DNA from: Paenibacillus dendrobii
GTDB taxonomy: Bacteria; Bacillota; Bacilli; Paenibacillales; Paenibacillaceae
DNA: 64,000 nt
Reading direction: 5' to 3'
NCBI RefSeq assembly: GCF_009807035.1
Contig: NZ_WUBI01000004.1
Location: 558,001 to 622,000, forward strand
The notes under the pieces are model-generated. The model saw only the letters and a program-made list of their open reading frames with translations, had not been told where the DNA came from and searched no databases. The translations under genes were made by a program, and so were the position numbers. Shown here piece by piece: positions 54,775-63,932 of this stretch; positions within the stretch are counted from its first letter, which is position 1; every line of letters starts with the position of its first letter.

Positions 54775-57246
54775 ATGAATCGATTGGGCCGTAAATGGCG
54801 TATTTTTGTCATCCATCATTCGCATACGGATATCGGCTATACGGAAAGGCAAGAGCGCATTGAGCAATACCACGTTGATTTTATCCGGCAAGCGGTGATG
54901 ATTTCCAAGGCCATGAGGTCAGGAAAACATGACGATTGGAAAGGGTTCAAATGGACCTGCGAGACGTTTTGGGCGGTTGAACGGTTTCTTGGCGAAGCTT
55001 CTGACGAGGAAAAAAGCGATTTTGCGGAAGCGGTGCGGCAAGGCGACATTGAGTTGTCGGGCACCTATCTGAACATGACCGAGCTCGCGGATGAAGACCT
55101 TCTCCGCTCGATCCATGCCAAGGCGGCTGCATACGGCCGTTCGATCGGCTGCCCCGTGGATTCTGCCATGACAGCCGACATTAACGGCTACAGCTGGGGG
55201 TACGCCAAGAGTTTGCTGGATGCGGGGATACAGCATTTGTTCTCCTGTATTCATACTCATCACGGTATGTTTGCCTTGGGGCGCAAGCAGATTCCATTCT
55301 GGTGGGAAACGCCGGGGGGAGAAAAGCTGCTCGTATGGAACGGGGAACATTATATGTTCGGCAACGAACTGGGATTTTGCCCGGACGGCGTGGGCAGCTA
55401 CATGATCCGGGATGAATTCCATACGCCTGCGATCGTGAACAATCGCGAGGAAATTATGGAAACGCGTATCGGGCGTTATTTGCTCAAGCTCGAAGAAGAG
55501 GGATATCCGTATGACTTTGTGCCGGTCATGGTTTCGGGCCTCGCGACGGACAACGGCTCGCCGAACGGCGAAATCGCCAGCGCCATTCAAGCCTGGAACC
55601 GTGAGCATGGGGGCGAGGTTCAGGTACAAATGTCCACATTAAGCCGTTTTTTTAGCCATTTGAAAGAGCAAGAAACGGAAATTCCGGTGTATCGCGGGGA
55701 TTGGCCCGATTGGTGGTCGGATGGCGTGAATTCCACGCCGATGCATACCCAGTTATTCCGGGATGCCCAGCGAACACTGCGCAGAGTCAAACAGCTCGAC
55801 CCGCAGCAGCAGCTCATCGGTATTCAAGAGTTGGCGGATATCGAACAGCAGCTAGTTATGTATGCCGAACATACATGGGGATTTCATGCCTCCGTTCATT
55901 CGCCTTGGGAGTGGAACGTGCAGATGCTTGAAGTGCGCAAGCTGGCTTATGCGGCCAACGCAAGCCGGATGGCGCACGGAGCTTTGGATAAGGTTCAAAA
56001 TGGGCAGGGCGGGTCTCTGCTGCGTCCCGGACGTGCCTTCCGCTACCGCGTAGTCAATACGGAGCCGGTTGCTTGCAAGCAATATGCCGTATTGGAATGG
56101 GACGGTTTCGAGAATGAACGGTTCAAAGAGGGACTGGAGGTCATCGATGAGGAGAGCGGACGGAAGGTTCCCCATCAGGCCGGCAATCAGCAGGTGTCGA
56201 TTGAAGTGGAATTAAAGCCCGGGGAGCAGAGGCGGTATAGTCTCCGACCGATGAAGGCCGAGAAATCGGGGACCACGAGCAATCTCAAGCTGGTCGGGGC
56301 GGATACGGTTTATGATATGGAGGATATCTATTCTTCTGGCACTGCGAAAGATGCGGTCCTGGTTTCGGAGCAAGGTGCAGAGTCTCCATATGTGAAGATT
56401 CGCTGGGGCGAAGAAGGGATCATCTCCTGGGTCAACAAAGCGACGGGTGAAGAACTCATTCGCAACGACCGGAAGCATGGGGCGTTTACGCCTGTATACG
56501 AGTATACCCCGGCAGTGGGTCCGGTGACTTCGTCAACCATGTATGCAGCGCGCAGCGGGATGGGCCGCAACAGGAAGGGACTGAACGTGCAGCGCTCTAC
56601 AGGACGGATGGTGAAAGCGAAAGCCGTATCGAACGGTCCGTTGTTCGGCGTTGTGGAACTGCAGTTCGAAACACGCGGCATGAGCTGTTATTCCGTGTTC
56701 CTTAAGCTTTATGCCACATCCGGTAGAGTGGATGCCTCCGTCCGCTTCCATAAGGACAGCGTCTGGGAACCGGAGAACGTGTATATTTCCCTGCCGTTTA
56801 CGTCGGGTTCTACGGATGCCGAAACGTTATGGCTGGATAAGGCTGGCGGACCTCTTCGCCCTTGGATAGACCAGCTGCCGGGAACGCTGCTTGACTATTC
56901 TTGCATCCAAGAGGGATGGGCCTATGTAGGACAAAACGGTTCTGTCATGGTGGCTGCGCCGGATACGCCGCTTGTTCAACTCGGACCTCTGGAATACGGA
57001 CAACGAATGCTCCATTCCCAGCAAAAACCTGGAGCGGAGACAACACGTCCGCTGTACATCTGGGCCATGAGCAACTACTGGGAAACCAATTTTAAAGCGA
57101 CGCTCGGCGGATTCTATGAATTCCGCTATGTCATCGAATGGAATAAGGACATTCATACACCGGAGCAAGCGATTGGGCAGTGCCGGGCGATGAGCTCGGG
57201 GTTCGCCGTCTGGCGGATTGAGCCGGATGGTACTTGTAACTCATAA
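54775..57246 (+). CDS. Glycoside hydrolase family 38-like alpha-mannosidase
   Basis: 823 residues with the GH38 opening IFVIHHSHTDIGYT (zinc His and Asp), TCETFWAVERFL, and the probable nucleophile Asp in TADINGYSWGYA. No signal peptide, so it acts on imported oligosaccharides. The C-terminal half is a beta-sandwich (RMVKAKAVSNGPLFGVVEL). Start chosen at ATG 54775, 9 bases behind GTGAGGGG; ATG 54766 touches the ribosome site. With isomerase and ROK kinase it completes a mannoside degradation operon. A DUF5054-type assignment is an alternative. Confidence 0.85.
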   Translation: MNRLGRKWRIFVIHHSHTDIGYTERQERIEQYHVDFIRQAVMISKAMRSGKHDDWKGFKWTCETFWAVERFLGEASDEEKSDFAEAVRQGDIELSGTYLNMTELADEDLLRSIHAKAAAYGRSIGCPVDSAMTADINGYSWGYAKSLLDAGIQHLFSCIHTHHGMFALGRKQIPFWWETPGGEKLLVWNGEHYMFGNELGFCPDGVGSYMIRDEFHTPAIVNNREEIMETRIGRYLLKLEEEGYPYDFVPVMVSGLATDNGSPNGEIASAIQAWNREHGGEVQVQMSTLSRFFSHLKEQETEIPVYRGDWPDWWSDGVNSTPMHTQLFRDAQRTLRRVKQLDPQQQLIGIQELADIEQQLVMYAEHTWGFHASVHSPWEWNVQMLEVRKLAYAANASRMAHGALDKVQNGQGGSLLRPGRAFRYRVVNTEPVACKQYAVLEWDGFENERFKEGLEVIDEESGRKVPHQAGNQQVSIEVELKPGEQRRYSLRPMKAEKSGTTSNLKLVGADTVYDMEDIYSSGTAKDAVLVSEQGAESPYVKIRWGEEGIISWVNKATGEELIRNDRKHGAFTPVYEYTPAVGPVTSSTMYAARSGMGRNRKGLNVQRSTGRMVKAKAVSNGPLFGVVELQFETRGMSCYSVFLKLYATSGRVDASVRFHKDSVWEPENVYISLPFTSGSTDAETLWLDKAGGPLRPWIDQLPGTLLDYSCIQEGWAYVGQNGSVMVAAPDTPLVQLGPLEYGQRMLHSQQKPGAETTRPLYIWAMSNYWETNFKATLGGFYEFRYVIEWNKDIHTPEQAIGQCRAMSSGFAVWRIEPDGTCNS

Positions 57247-57314
57247 TACTTATAGCCGAAGTCAACAAAAACGGATGGGAAGCATTCGGCACTTGTTGAT
57301 CATTCCATAGATCT

Positions 57315-57350
57315 ACCACCCTTCGTGATGAGGGGTGGTTTCTTCTTTTT
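57315..57350 (+). terminator. Intrinsic terminator of the mannose operon
   Basis: ACCACCC pairs with GGGTGGT and is followed by TTCTTCTTTTTC. Confidence 0.82.
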
Positions 57351-57423
57351 CTATGATATCGAGCTGTTCTCCGCGTACCTAAATAAAAAAAAGTGATCCC
57401 AGTAAAAGTAATTTATTTACAAC

Positions 57424-57441
57424 GTAACAATGTTATGTTAC
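57424..57441. promoter_or_regulatory. Inverted repeat before yhbD, possible autoregulatory operator
   Basis: GTAACA-ATGTTA-TGTTAC sits 25 bases before the start of a MerR-like regulator gene. A related CGTAACA-T-TGTTACATCATTC is inside that gene at 57748-57768. Confidence 0.5.
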
Positions 57442-57465
57442 ATTATTCAGCGAGGAGGCGATGTC

Positions 57466-58104
57466 ATGAACGAAGAAGATCTCATTTCGAAGAAAGAACT
57501 ACTGGAGCTAACAGGCATCTCCTACGGACAACTGTACCGCTGGAAACGTAAGAATCTGATTCCCGAAGCATGGTTTGTCCGCAGGTCATCCTTTACGGGG
57601 CAAGAAACTTTCTTTCCGAAGGATAAAATATTGCAGCGAATTGAACGTATCAAAAACATGAAGGATGGATTATCCCTCGATGAGCTGGCGGATGTCTTTT
57701 CACCAAGCTCCCATGTGGAATCTCTCTCCACGCAAACTCTCATAAAACGTAACATTGTTACATCATTCGCCATAGAATTGTTTGAAGAGGAGTTTGGAAG
57801 ACAGGAGACGTTATCCTTTAACGACATCCTAACGGTATATCTTCTGCAGAAATTGCTGCAAAGCGGAGAAATCACCCGTGAAGAAGGAAAAATGCTGGTT
57901 ACGGTCATGCGGGAAAACTACGGCGCTTTGGCAGCGAAACCATGCGAGCTGGTATTGATCCGCAAAATGGGAGTTCCTCTGTTATTCCTGGCAGAGTCGG
58001 CGGAACAGATTTATTTTGACAAGGATGTCAAATGGATCTTCCGTTTGTCCCTGGCAGCATCCATTGAGGAGTTGAAACTGAAATTAAACAATACGGAGGC
58101 ATAG
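57466..58104 (+). CDS. yhbD: YhbD-like MerR-type regulator (DUF4004)
   Basis: 212 residues. The N-terminus is a winged helix-turn-helix of MerR shape (LISKKELLELTGISYGQLYRWKRKNLIP, then TFFPKDKILQRIERIKNMKDG). The C-terminal domain is unrecognised. It is followed at once by two bactofilin-type genes, the same set as yhbD-yhbE-yhbF in B. subtilis. Start 57466 has GAGGAGG. Likely regulates its own operon. Confidence 0.82.
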   Translation: MNEEDLISKKELLELTGISYGQLYRWKRKNLIPEAWFVRRSSFTGQETFFPKDKILQRIERIKNMKDGLSLDELADVFSPSSHVESLSTQTLIKRNIVTSFAIELFEEEFGRQETLSFNDILTVYLLQKLLQSGEITREEGKMLVTVMRENYGALAAKPCELVLIRKMGVPLLFLAESAEQIYFDKDVKWIFRLSLAASIEELKLKLNNTEA

Positions 58105-58107
58105 AGC

Positions 58108-58827
58108 ATGGATACGAGATCTGAATTGCAAATTTCCGGCATCGGCCGGTCACAAGGCGGGAGCTATTCGCATGTCAGAACGGACGGCATGGCCAAGATC
58201 AATGGGAACACCGAATGCATTTCCCTCGACAGCAACGGAACATTGACTATTGAGGGGGCGCTGACAAGCGAGACCGTTTCGGTGAACGGAACGGCGACAG
58301 TAGAAGGCGGGCTGAAAACAAACCGGATGGTTCTTGATGGCATGGTATCGCTTAAAGAGCACGTGGTTTGTCAGGAACTGCTGACCGTGAATGGACGTTT
58401 GTCCGTTGGGCGGGGGCTTGACGGGGAACGGGTAGAAATATTCGGCAGCTTGAAAACAAGAGATGACGTGCAGTGCGAACTGTTGTCCGTTCATGGGGGC
58501 TTCAGTATCGACGGACTGCTGAACGCGGGCCTCATCGACGTCAAAATGAATATGCCCTGCAAGGCGCAGGAAATCGGCGGGGAGAGCATTACGGTCAGAC
58601 GCCTCAAGAAATTCAGTGTTCTCGAACAGTTTGTTCCGGCCCTCTCCGCGAAGTTGCAGGCGCATACCATTGAAGGCGATGACATCTACCTGGAGCATAC
58701 CGAAGCCGAAATCGTGAGAGGCAATGACGTCATCATTGGCAAGGGCTGCAGGATTGGTCGCGTGGAATACAAAAACCAACTGACGCAGGACGAAGATTCC
58801 CACATTGGAGCAGCTTATCAAATCTAA
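58108..58827 (+). CDS. yhbE: Bactofilin-like protein (YhbE-like)
   Basis: 239 residues with short beta-strand repeats rich in Gly and alternating hydrophobics (GTATVEGGLKTNRMVLDGMVSL, GSLKTRDDVQCELLSVHGG), the beta-helix type of bactofilins, which self-assemble into non-nucleotide filaments. Starts three bases after yhbD. In B. subtilis the homologous pair is linked to swarming and flagellar assembly, which fits a genome with a rich flagellar glycan island. Confidence 0.84.
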   Translation: MDTRSELQISGIGRSQGGSYSHVRTDGMAKINGNTECISLDSNGTLTIEGALTSETVSVNGTATVEGGLKTNRMVLDGMVSLKEHVVCQELLTVNGRLSVGRGLDGERVEIFGSLKTRDDVQCELLSVHGGFSIDGLLNAGLIDVKMNMPCKAQEIGGESITVRRLKKFSVLEQFVPALSAKLQAHTIEGDDIYLEHTEAEIVRGNDVIIGKGCRIGRVEYKNQLTQDEDSHIGAAYQI

Positions 58828-58860
58828 TGGGTCGATGTCTAAAAAGGAGGAAAAGAACAT

Positions 58861-59604
58861 ATGGTAGCAAACGGGAATTTGGGCGGCAGTCGCGGCAACA
58901 TGAAAATTACCGGCAATGGCAGTTCGAACGGAGGCGCTTTTCAACATATTAAAATTATGGGTGACGCTGTCATCAACGGAGATGCGGATTGCGAACTTTT
59001 CAAATGCATGGGCAATGCCAAGGTGAACGGTTCGCTCCATGCTGGAAGTGCGTCCTGCAACGGAACCATGAAAGTCACGGACAGAATGCGTGGCGGAAGC
59101 ATCAAAGTGCAGGGTGAGATGAAGGTAGGCAATGAGCTCTCTGCCGAAAACGTATCGATTACTGGCGAGCTGTCGGTAGGCGGCCGAATGTCGGCAGGAA
59201 AGGTGAAGATCAGCGGCGAGCTTCATGTCAACGAAGACTGCCAGATGGAAGAATTGCATATCAAGGGCATGGTTGAGGTCAATGGCATGCTGAATGCCGA
59301 GCAGGTGGACATCAAGCTATATGGCTCCAGCCGCTTGCGAGAGCTGGTTGGAAGCCACATCCTGGTGAAAAAAGGAATCGGACTGCCGTTCCTCGGCAAG
59401 TTCATTCAAGGTACGGAAGGTTCGCTAACAGCGGAAACCATCGAAGGGGATACCATTGTGCTGGAAAATACCAAAGCATCGGTCGTACGTGGAAGAAGCG
59501 TAACGATTGGTAGCGGATGTCGCATCGGCCTAGTTGAGTATCAAGATGAATTCAAGCAGGACAGCGAGGCTTCGGTTATGCAGTCGGCTCAAATTAACCT
59601 GTAA
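58861..59604 (+). CDS. yhbF: Bactofilin-like protein (YhbF-like)
   Basis: 247 residues, clearly a paralogue of the preceding gene: same VRGxxVTIGxGCRIGxVEY ending (VRGRSVTIGSGCRIGLVEYQDEF) and Gly-rich strand repeats (GNAKVNGSLHAG, GELSVGGRMSAGKVKI). Paired bactofilins may co-polymerise. AAAAGGAGG precedes the start. Confidence 0.84.
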   Translation: MVANGNLGGSRGNMKITGNGSSNGGAFQHIKIMGDAVINGDADCELFKCMGNAKVNGSLHAGSASCNGTMKVTDRMRGGSIKVQGEMKVGNELSAENVSITGELSVGGRMSAGKVKISGELHVNEDCQMEELHIKGMVEVNGMLNAEQVDIKLYGSSRLRELVGSHILVKKGIGLPFLGKFIQGTEGSLTAETIEGDTIVLENTKASVVRGRSVTIGSGCRIGLVEYQDEFKQDSEASVMQSAQINL

Positions 59605-59628
59605 GAACAAGGAGGGTAAGAGCGAAAG

Positions 59629-61158
59629 ATGGCCGTGAAAAAAAACAGACTGGGCTTTATTGTTGCTGGGCTTTTGCTCGGCATCCTAATCGCTGCCATT
59701 GATAATACGATCGTGGCGACGGCGATGGGGACGATTATCGGGGATTTGGGAGGGCTCGATCAGTTCGTATGGGTCACTTCCGCTTATATGGTAGCCGAGA
59801 TGGCGGGAATGCCGATCTTCGGAAAACTGTCCGATATGTACGGAAGGAAGAAGTTTTTTATTTTCGGCGTGGTGGTGTTCCTGATCGGATCCATGCTTTG
59901 CGGAACGGCCCACAGCATTACGGAGCTCAGCATTTACCGGGCCATTCAAGGGATCGGGGGCGGCGCGTTGATTCCGATTACCTTTACGATCATTTTTGAC
60001 ATTTTTCCGCCGGAGCTTCGGGGCAAGATGTCAGGAATGTTCGGAGCCGTATTCGGCGTGGCGAATCTGTTTGGCCCCTTGATGGGCGCGTACATTACGG
60101 ACTTTTGGCATTGGCGCTGGATTTTCTACATTAATGTACCTCTCGGACTCATTGCGTTTCTGCTCGTTGTCTTCTTTTACAAAGAATCGCATGAGCACTC
60201 AAGGCAGAAAATCGACATATGGGGTGCGGCAACCCTGGTGGGAGCAGTTGTCAGCCTGATGTTCGCACTTGAGCTGGGCGGCAATAAATATGCCTGGGAT
60301 TCCGTGATTATCCTTGGGTTGTTTGCAGCGTTTGCTTTGCTGTTCATCATCTTCCTGTTGGTGGAGAGAAAGGTAGCGGAGCCGATCATTTCGTACGAAA
60401 TGTTCCGCAAAAGATTGTTTGCTGCGAGCAGCGCAGCCGCTTTGTTTTATGGGGCGGCATTCATTACGGCAGCGGTATACATTCCGATTTTCGTGCAAGG
60501 GGTTATGGGAGGGAGTGCGACTAACTCCGGGTTAATACTCCTCCCGCTCACGCTCAGTTCCGTTGTGGCTTCACAGGTGGGCGGTATGCTGTCCTCCAAA
60601 ATGACGTTCCGAAGAATCATGATCTTCTCCGCAGTTGTCTTCCTGCTCGGCATGTTTCTGTTGGCGTCAATTACGCCGGAGACCTCGCGTCTGGTGCTTT
60701 CCTTCTATATGATGATCACCGGGTTTGGCATTGGCTTCTCCTTTTCCGTTCTGAGCATGTCAGCGATCCAAGGCATGGAGCTGCGGCAGCGCGGATCGGC
60801 TAACTCGACGATTTCCTTCCTGAGGTCGCTGGGAATGACAATCGGGATTACCATTTTCGGCATCATTCAGCGGAATGATTTCAAAGGTCAATTGACAGAG
60901 AAGCTGGGGGGAACGGGTCAAGGTATGCCAGCGAATGCCGATCCGCAGCAAATGTTGTCCCCAGAGGCGAGAGCGCTGATCCCACCTCAAGTGATGGAGA
61001 AGATCAGCTCGGCGCTGTCGATTTCCGTGGACCATGCTTTCCTGTGGGCACTGATTCCGGTCTTCTTCGCTCTCGTGTCCGTGTCCATGATGGGAGCCGG
61101 GCGCATGCAATTCGCCAAAGGTCCTTCAGCGGCGCAGACGAAAAGCCGGGAGGCATAG
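59629..61158 (+). CDS. MFS drug exporter, DHA2 (EmrB/QacA) family
   Basis: 509 residues with about 14 hydrophobic helices. Motif A appears as GKLSDMYGRKKFF and motif C-like glycine pattern near GPLMGAYITDFWHWRWIFYINVPLGL, the DHA2 hallmark. It should export amphiphilic compounds by proton antiport. AAGGAGG starts 17 bases after the bactofilin gene; possibly the same operon. Substrate cannot be predicted. Confidence 0.9.
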   Translation: MAVKKNRLGFIVAGLLLGILIAAIDNTIVATAMGTIIGDLGGLDQFVWVTSAYMVAEMAGMPIFGKLSDMYGRKKFFIFGVVVFLIGSMLCGTAHSITELSIYRAIQGIGGGALIPITFTIIFDIFPPELRGKMSGMFGAVFGVANLFGPLMGAYITDFWHWRWIFYINVPLGLIAFLLVVFFYKESHEHSRQKIDIWGAATLVGAVVSLMFALELGGNKYAWDSVIILGLFAAFALLFIIFLLVERKVAEPIISYEMFRKRLFAASSAAALFYGAAFITAAVYIPIFVQGVMGGSATNSGLILLPLTLSSVVASQVGGMLSSKMTFRRIMIFSAVVFLLGMFLLASITPETSRLVLSFYMMITGFGIGFSFSVLSMSAIQGMELRQRGSANSTISFLRSLGMTIGITIFGIIQRNDFKGQLTEKLGGTGQGMPANADPQQMLSPEARALIPPQVMEKISSALSISVDHAFLWALIPVFFALVSVSMMGAGRMQFAKGPSAAQTKSREA

Positions 61159-61258
61159 AGTGAAAGTAGACGAATTCCTTTTATTACGTAAAATGCGGAT
61201 CAGCGGGTATGTTTTGGGGTAATGCTGAATAAATAGCTCATCAGGGAGGCTGATATTC

Positions 61259-61414
61259 ATGAAAGTAATCATTACCCAAGAGGAAGCCGTCGAAAAGGGA
61301 ATCTGGTCTGACGTAATGAAAATGTTCGGAGTAGATGATGAAGATGAAGTATGGCCTAGCGAAGAATATATTTTGACCGAGGAACAAGCCCGCCGGCTCC
61401 AATTGATACCTTGA
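61259..61414 (+). CDS. Small acidic protein of unknown function
   Basis: A 51-codon frame starts ATG at 61259, 10 bases behind AGGGAGG, and ends TGA at 61412. The product begins MKVIITQEEAVEKG and is acidic (DDEDEVWPSEEYILTEEQ), with no membrane or metal motif. A proper ribosome site, coding-like composition and a terminator just downstream (61448) support it. I do not recognise the family. Confidence 0.65.
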   Translation: MKVIITQEEAVEKGIWSDVMKMFGVDDEDEVWPSEEYILTEEQARRLQLIP

Positions 61415-61447
61415 TCCGAGCCCGGTGATGAGTTGATCGATTCGTCC

Positions 61448-61478
61448 AAAAGCGCCCCTAAAAGGGCGCTTTTCTTCT
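61448..61478 (+). terminator. Intrinsic terminator
   Basis: AAAAGCGCCC pairs with GGGCGCTTTT, followed by CTTCT. It ends the MFS/small-protein transcript. Confidence 0.87.
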
Positions 61479-61514
61479 ATATAAAGTCGATAAGTGAAAA
61501 GATGATTTTTTATT

Positions 61515-61570
61515 CCCAAAAACAAGAGGCGGGTTCCTTGCCGGTGTTGTACACCGAAAGGGACGCCGCC
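61515..61570 (-). terminator. Intrinsic terminator of the VanW-family gene
   Basis: On the minus strand GGCGG/CCGCC, CCCTT/AAGG and CGGTGT/ACACCG stack into one long stem followed by TCTTGTTTTT. Confidence 0.85.
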
Positions 61571-61599
61571 TTCACGTGTAAAACGGATACATGCAGTTC

Positions 61600-63036
61600 T
61601 TAAAAATTCGGTCCGCTTACGCCATCCTCAACGACCTGATTCTTCGAATCCGAAGAATCATTGCTGATGCCGGACTCGCCGGAATGCACGGCGATCAGCC
61701 GGTTTTGCGGACGATAAGTGTCACGGGAGACCTGATTGCGCTCGACAACCTTCCCATTCACCTTTTTAACCTGATACGTCTCCACAATATATCCCGGTTT
61801 GCCCTCCTGCAGCACTTCCTGCGCTCCGACCGGAATGTCCTTGTTCTGCACGAACTTCTCCGTTACAGGCAGCGTTTCTATGGTGCGCGACTCCAGCGAA
61901 TACTCGGTATTTTGGGGGAAGGTGCCGAAGAACTTCACCGTCAATGTGTTGCCGTCCACGAAGGCACGGATAATAAGTGATTTGCCGGTGGTATTTTTGA
62001 AACGGAAATTAATGGACCCCTCGGCAAATGTAGCGTCCAGGCCTTTTGGCAGGTAGCTGACCGGGAGGGAATGATTGCGGCGTTCCACAATTTGCAGCCC
62101 CGTGCGAAGTGCTGCGTTATATACCGTGCTGGACACCTGGCAGATGCCTCCGCCGATCCCCGGTACCAGCTTTCCATTGAGAATGACGGGTGCCTCCCGG
62201 AATCCGTATTTCTCTTCAGCCTTCGCGATGACCTTGCCGTAATCGAAAAAGTCTCCCGGTTTCAGTTCCATTCCATCGATAGCCTTTGCGGCTGAACTTA
62301 CATTATAGATGCGACCTGATGCGCTTGAACCGAGCCCTGTGCTGAATTCGATGATTTTACGGTCAATGCCCTCTTCCTTCAGACTCTTTACCGTAACTTC
62401 CGGTTTCATTGTATATAAAGGAAGCTTAACTTTTAGCGGCGCTGAATCCGCATCGGTGCCGGCGAAGCTTTTCGGAATGATGGCCGTCACCGTTTGGGTG
62501 AGGGTTTTCCAATCTATGCGAAGGGCGGAGATCTCAGGCGTATATACGATTTCATCCGATGGGGTAATCCGGCGAGAGGCATTCACGGACTTTCCGAAAT
62601 ATTTTTCTTCCCAATCAGGGCTGAACGTTTGCTTCATCAGGGATATATTCCAATGCGGCGTAACACTCCACTCCTGCTGGAATTGTTGCCTTGCGTTCAT
62701 CCGCTCGGCCCAGCTCCCCTCGTACAGGCGCGTAACCGCGCTGCGGAAGTCATCTGCTTCAAACGTGACTCCGGCGTTCTTTAGCGTGAGCGTGACATCC
62801 GGCACGTCATGGACATTCGTGTAAAGAGTGAGCGTTTTTTGCTGAAGTGCGTTTAGTTTGGCATTCAGCTCCTTCAGCACCTCGTCCTTTTTCTTTCCGC
62901 CCACATCCCATCCACCCACTACGACATGATTTGGAATCGTATTCTGACTGATATAGAGATGGATCCCTCCTGCGGCGAGGGAACCGATTAGCCCGATACT
63001 GGCGATGATGATCAGAATGAGATGAATTTTTTTCAT
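61600..63036 (-). CDS. VanW-family cell wall protein
   Basis: 478 residues. An N-terminal membrane anchor (KKIHLILIIIASIGLIGSLAAG) is followed by a peptidoglycan-binding-like domain and the VanW domain around residues 275-365 (GGGICQVSSTVYNAAL, ERRNHSLPVSYLPKGLDATF). A G5-like end (QNKDIPVGAQEVLQEGKPGYIVETYQVKKVNGKVV) is visible. Function of VanW is not settled, but it is wall-associated. Start at ATG 63036 behind AAAGGTGG; a GTG at 63045 is alternative. A WalR-like box is about 95 bases upstream. Confidence 0.88.
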   Translation of the reverse strand: MKKIHLILIIIASIGLIGSLAAGGIHLYISQNTIPNHVVVGGWDVGGKKKDEVLKELNAKLNALQQKTLTLYTNVHDVPDVTLTLKNAGVTFEADDFRSAVTRLYEGSWAERMNARQQFQQEWSVTPHWNISLMKQTFSPDWEEKYFGKSVNASRRITPSDEIVYTPEISALRIDWKTLTQTVTAIIPKSFAGTDADSAPLKVKLPLYTMKPEVTVKSLKEEGIDRKIIEFSTGLGSSASGRIYNVSSAAKAIDGMELKPGDFFDYGKVIAKAEEKYGFREAPVILNGKLVPGIGGGICQVSSTVYNAALRTGLQIVERRNHSLPVSYLPKGLDATFAEGSINFRFKNTTGKSLIIRAFVDGNTLTVKFFGTFPQNTEYSLESRTIETLPVTEKFVQNKDIPVGAQEVLQEGKPGYIVETYQVKKVNGKVVERNQVSRDTYRPQNRLIAVHSGESGISNDSSDSKNQVVEDGVSGPNF

Positions 63037-63128
63037 GGCGCCCACCTTTTTCGCTTCTTATTAAACGTAATTGATTGTACCTTTCATATATATGTAAGAA
63101 AATTGGGAAAATTTCGGGTACTCAAAAG

Positions 63129-63145
63129 GTAACAAATTTGTTACA
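63129..63145 (-). promoter_or_regulatory. WalR-like box
   Basis: On the minus strand the bases read TGTAAC-AAATT-TGTTAC, matching TGTWAH-N5-TGTWAH. It is oriented toward the VanW-family gene, 93 bases from its start; ftsE begins 100 bases away on the other side. Confidence 0.5.
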
Positions 63146-63245
63146 ATGAAAAACATCGTGATGATTTCTAAAGTTTTTTAAAGGAATTAGCTGGAACATG
63201 TCGAAATTATAATGGCTAATTATGTAACTAGGAAGTGATAATGAA

Positions 63246-63932
63246 GTGATTGAAATGCAGGATGTGTGGAAGACATACCCCAACGGAACCCATGCGCTAC
63301 AAGGAGTATCCGTCAAGATTGACCGTAATGAGTTCGTATATGTCGTCGGACCGTCCGGCGCAGGCAAATCGACTTTTATGAAGCTCATTTATAGAGAAGA
63401 AGTGCCAACGAAAGGGCAGATTTCTGTAAACGGGTTTAATATAGGCAAACTGAAGCAGCGCAAGATTCCTTACGTCAGACGCAATATCGGCGTTATTTTT
63501 CAGGATTTCCGGCTTTTGCCCCGGCTTACAGCTTATGAGAACGTAGCTTTCGCCATGGAAGTTATTGAAGCCCCGAAGCGACAAATGAAAAAACGCGTGA
63601 TGGAAGTACTGGATCTGGTGGGCCTTAAGTCGAAGGCGAACCGTCAGCCAGCCCAGCTCTCCGGCGGAGAGCAGCAGCGGATTGCCATCGCTCGCGCCAT
63701 CGTCAACAACCCTTCCGTTATCATTGCGGACGAGCCAACCGGCAACCTTGACCCCGAAACCTCCTGGGGCATTATGCAGCTGCTGGATGAAATCAATTTC
63801 CGCGGAACAACCATTGTTATGGCCACTCACAACAAGGATATCGTGAATACGATGCGCAAACGCGTCATCGCGATTGAACAGGGCAACATTGTGCGCGACC
63901 AGCTGAGAGGAGAATACGGATATGACTTTTAA
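63246..63932 (+). CDS. ftsE: Cell division ABC ATPase FtsE
   Basis: 228 residues with Walker [15 protein letters not shown] loop, signature [15 protein letters not shown], Walker [13 protein letters not shown] and switch His in ATHNKDI. FtsE drives FtsX, which in Bacillus activates a wall hydrolase. Start is GTG 63246 behind AGGAAG. TATAAT at 63208-63213 may be its -10 box, without a good -35. Confidence 0.96.
   Translation: MIEMQDVWKTYPNGTHALQGVSVKIDRNEFVYVVGPSGAGKSTFMKLIYREEVPTKGQISVNGFNIGKLKQRKIPYVRRNIGVIFQDFRLLPRLTAYENVAFAMEVIEAPKRQMKKRVMEVLDLVGLKSKANRQPAQLSGGEQQRIAIARAIVNNPSVIIADEPTGNLDPETSWGIMQLLDEINFRGTTIVMATHNKDIVNTMRKRVIAIEQGNIVRDQLRGEYGYDF

Noticed and set aside
58150-59259. 369-codon frame antisense to both bactofilin genes
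   Set aside because: The repetitive Gly-rich coding of the bactofilins keeps the opposite frame open; no motif or ribosome site.
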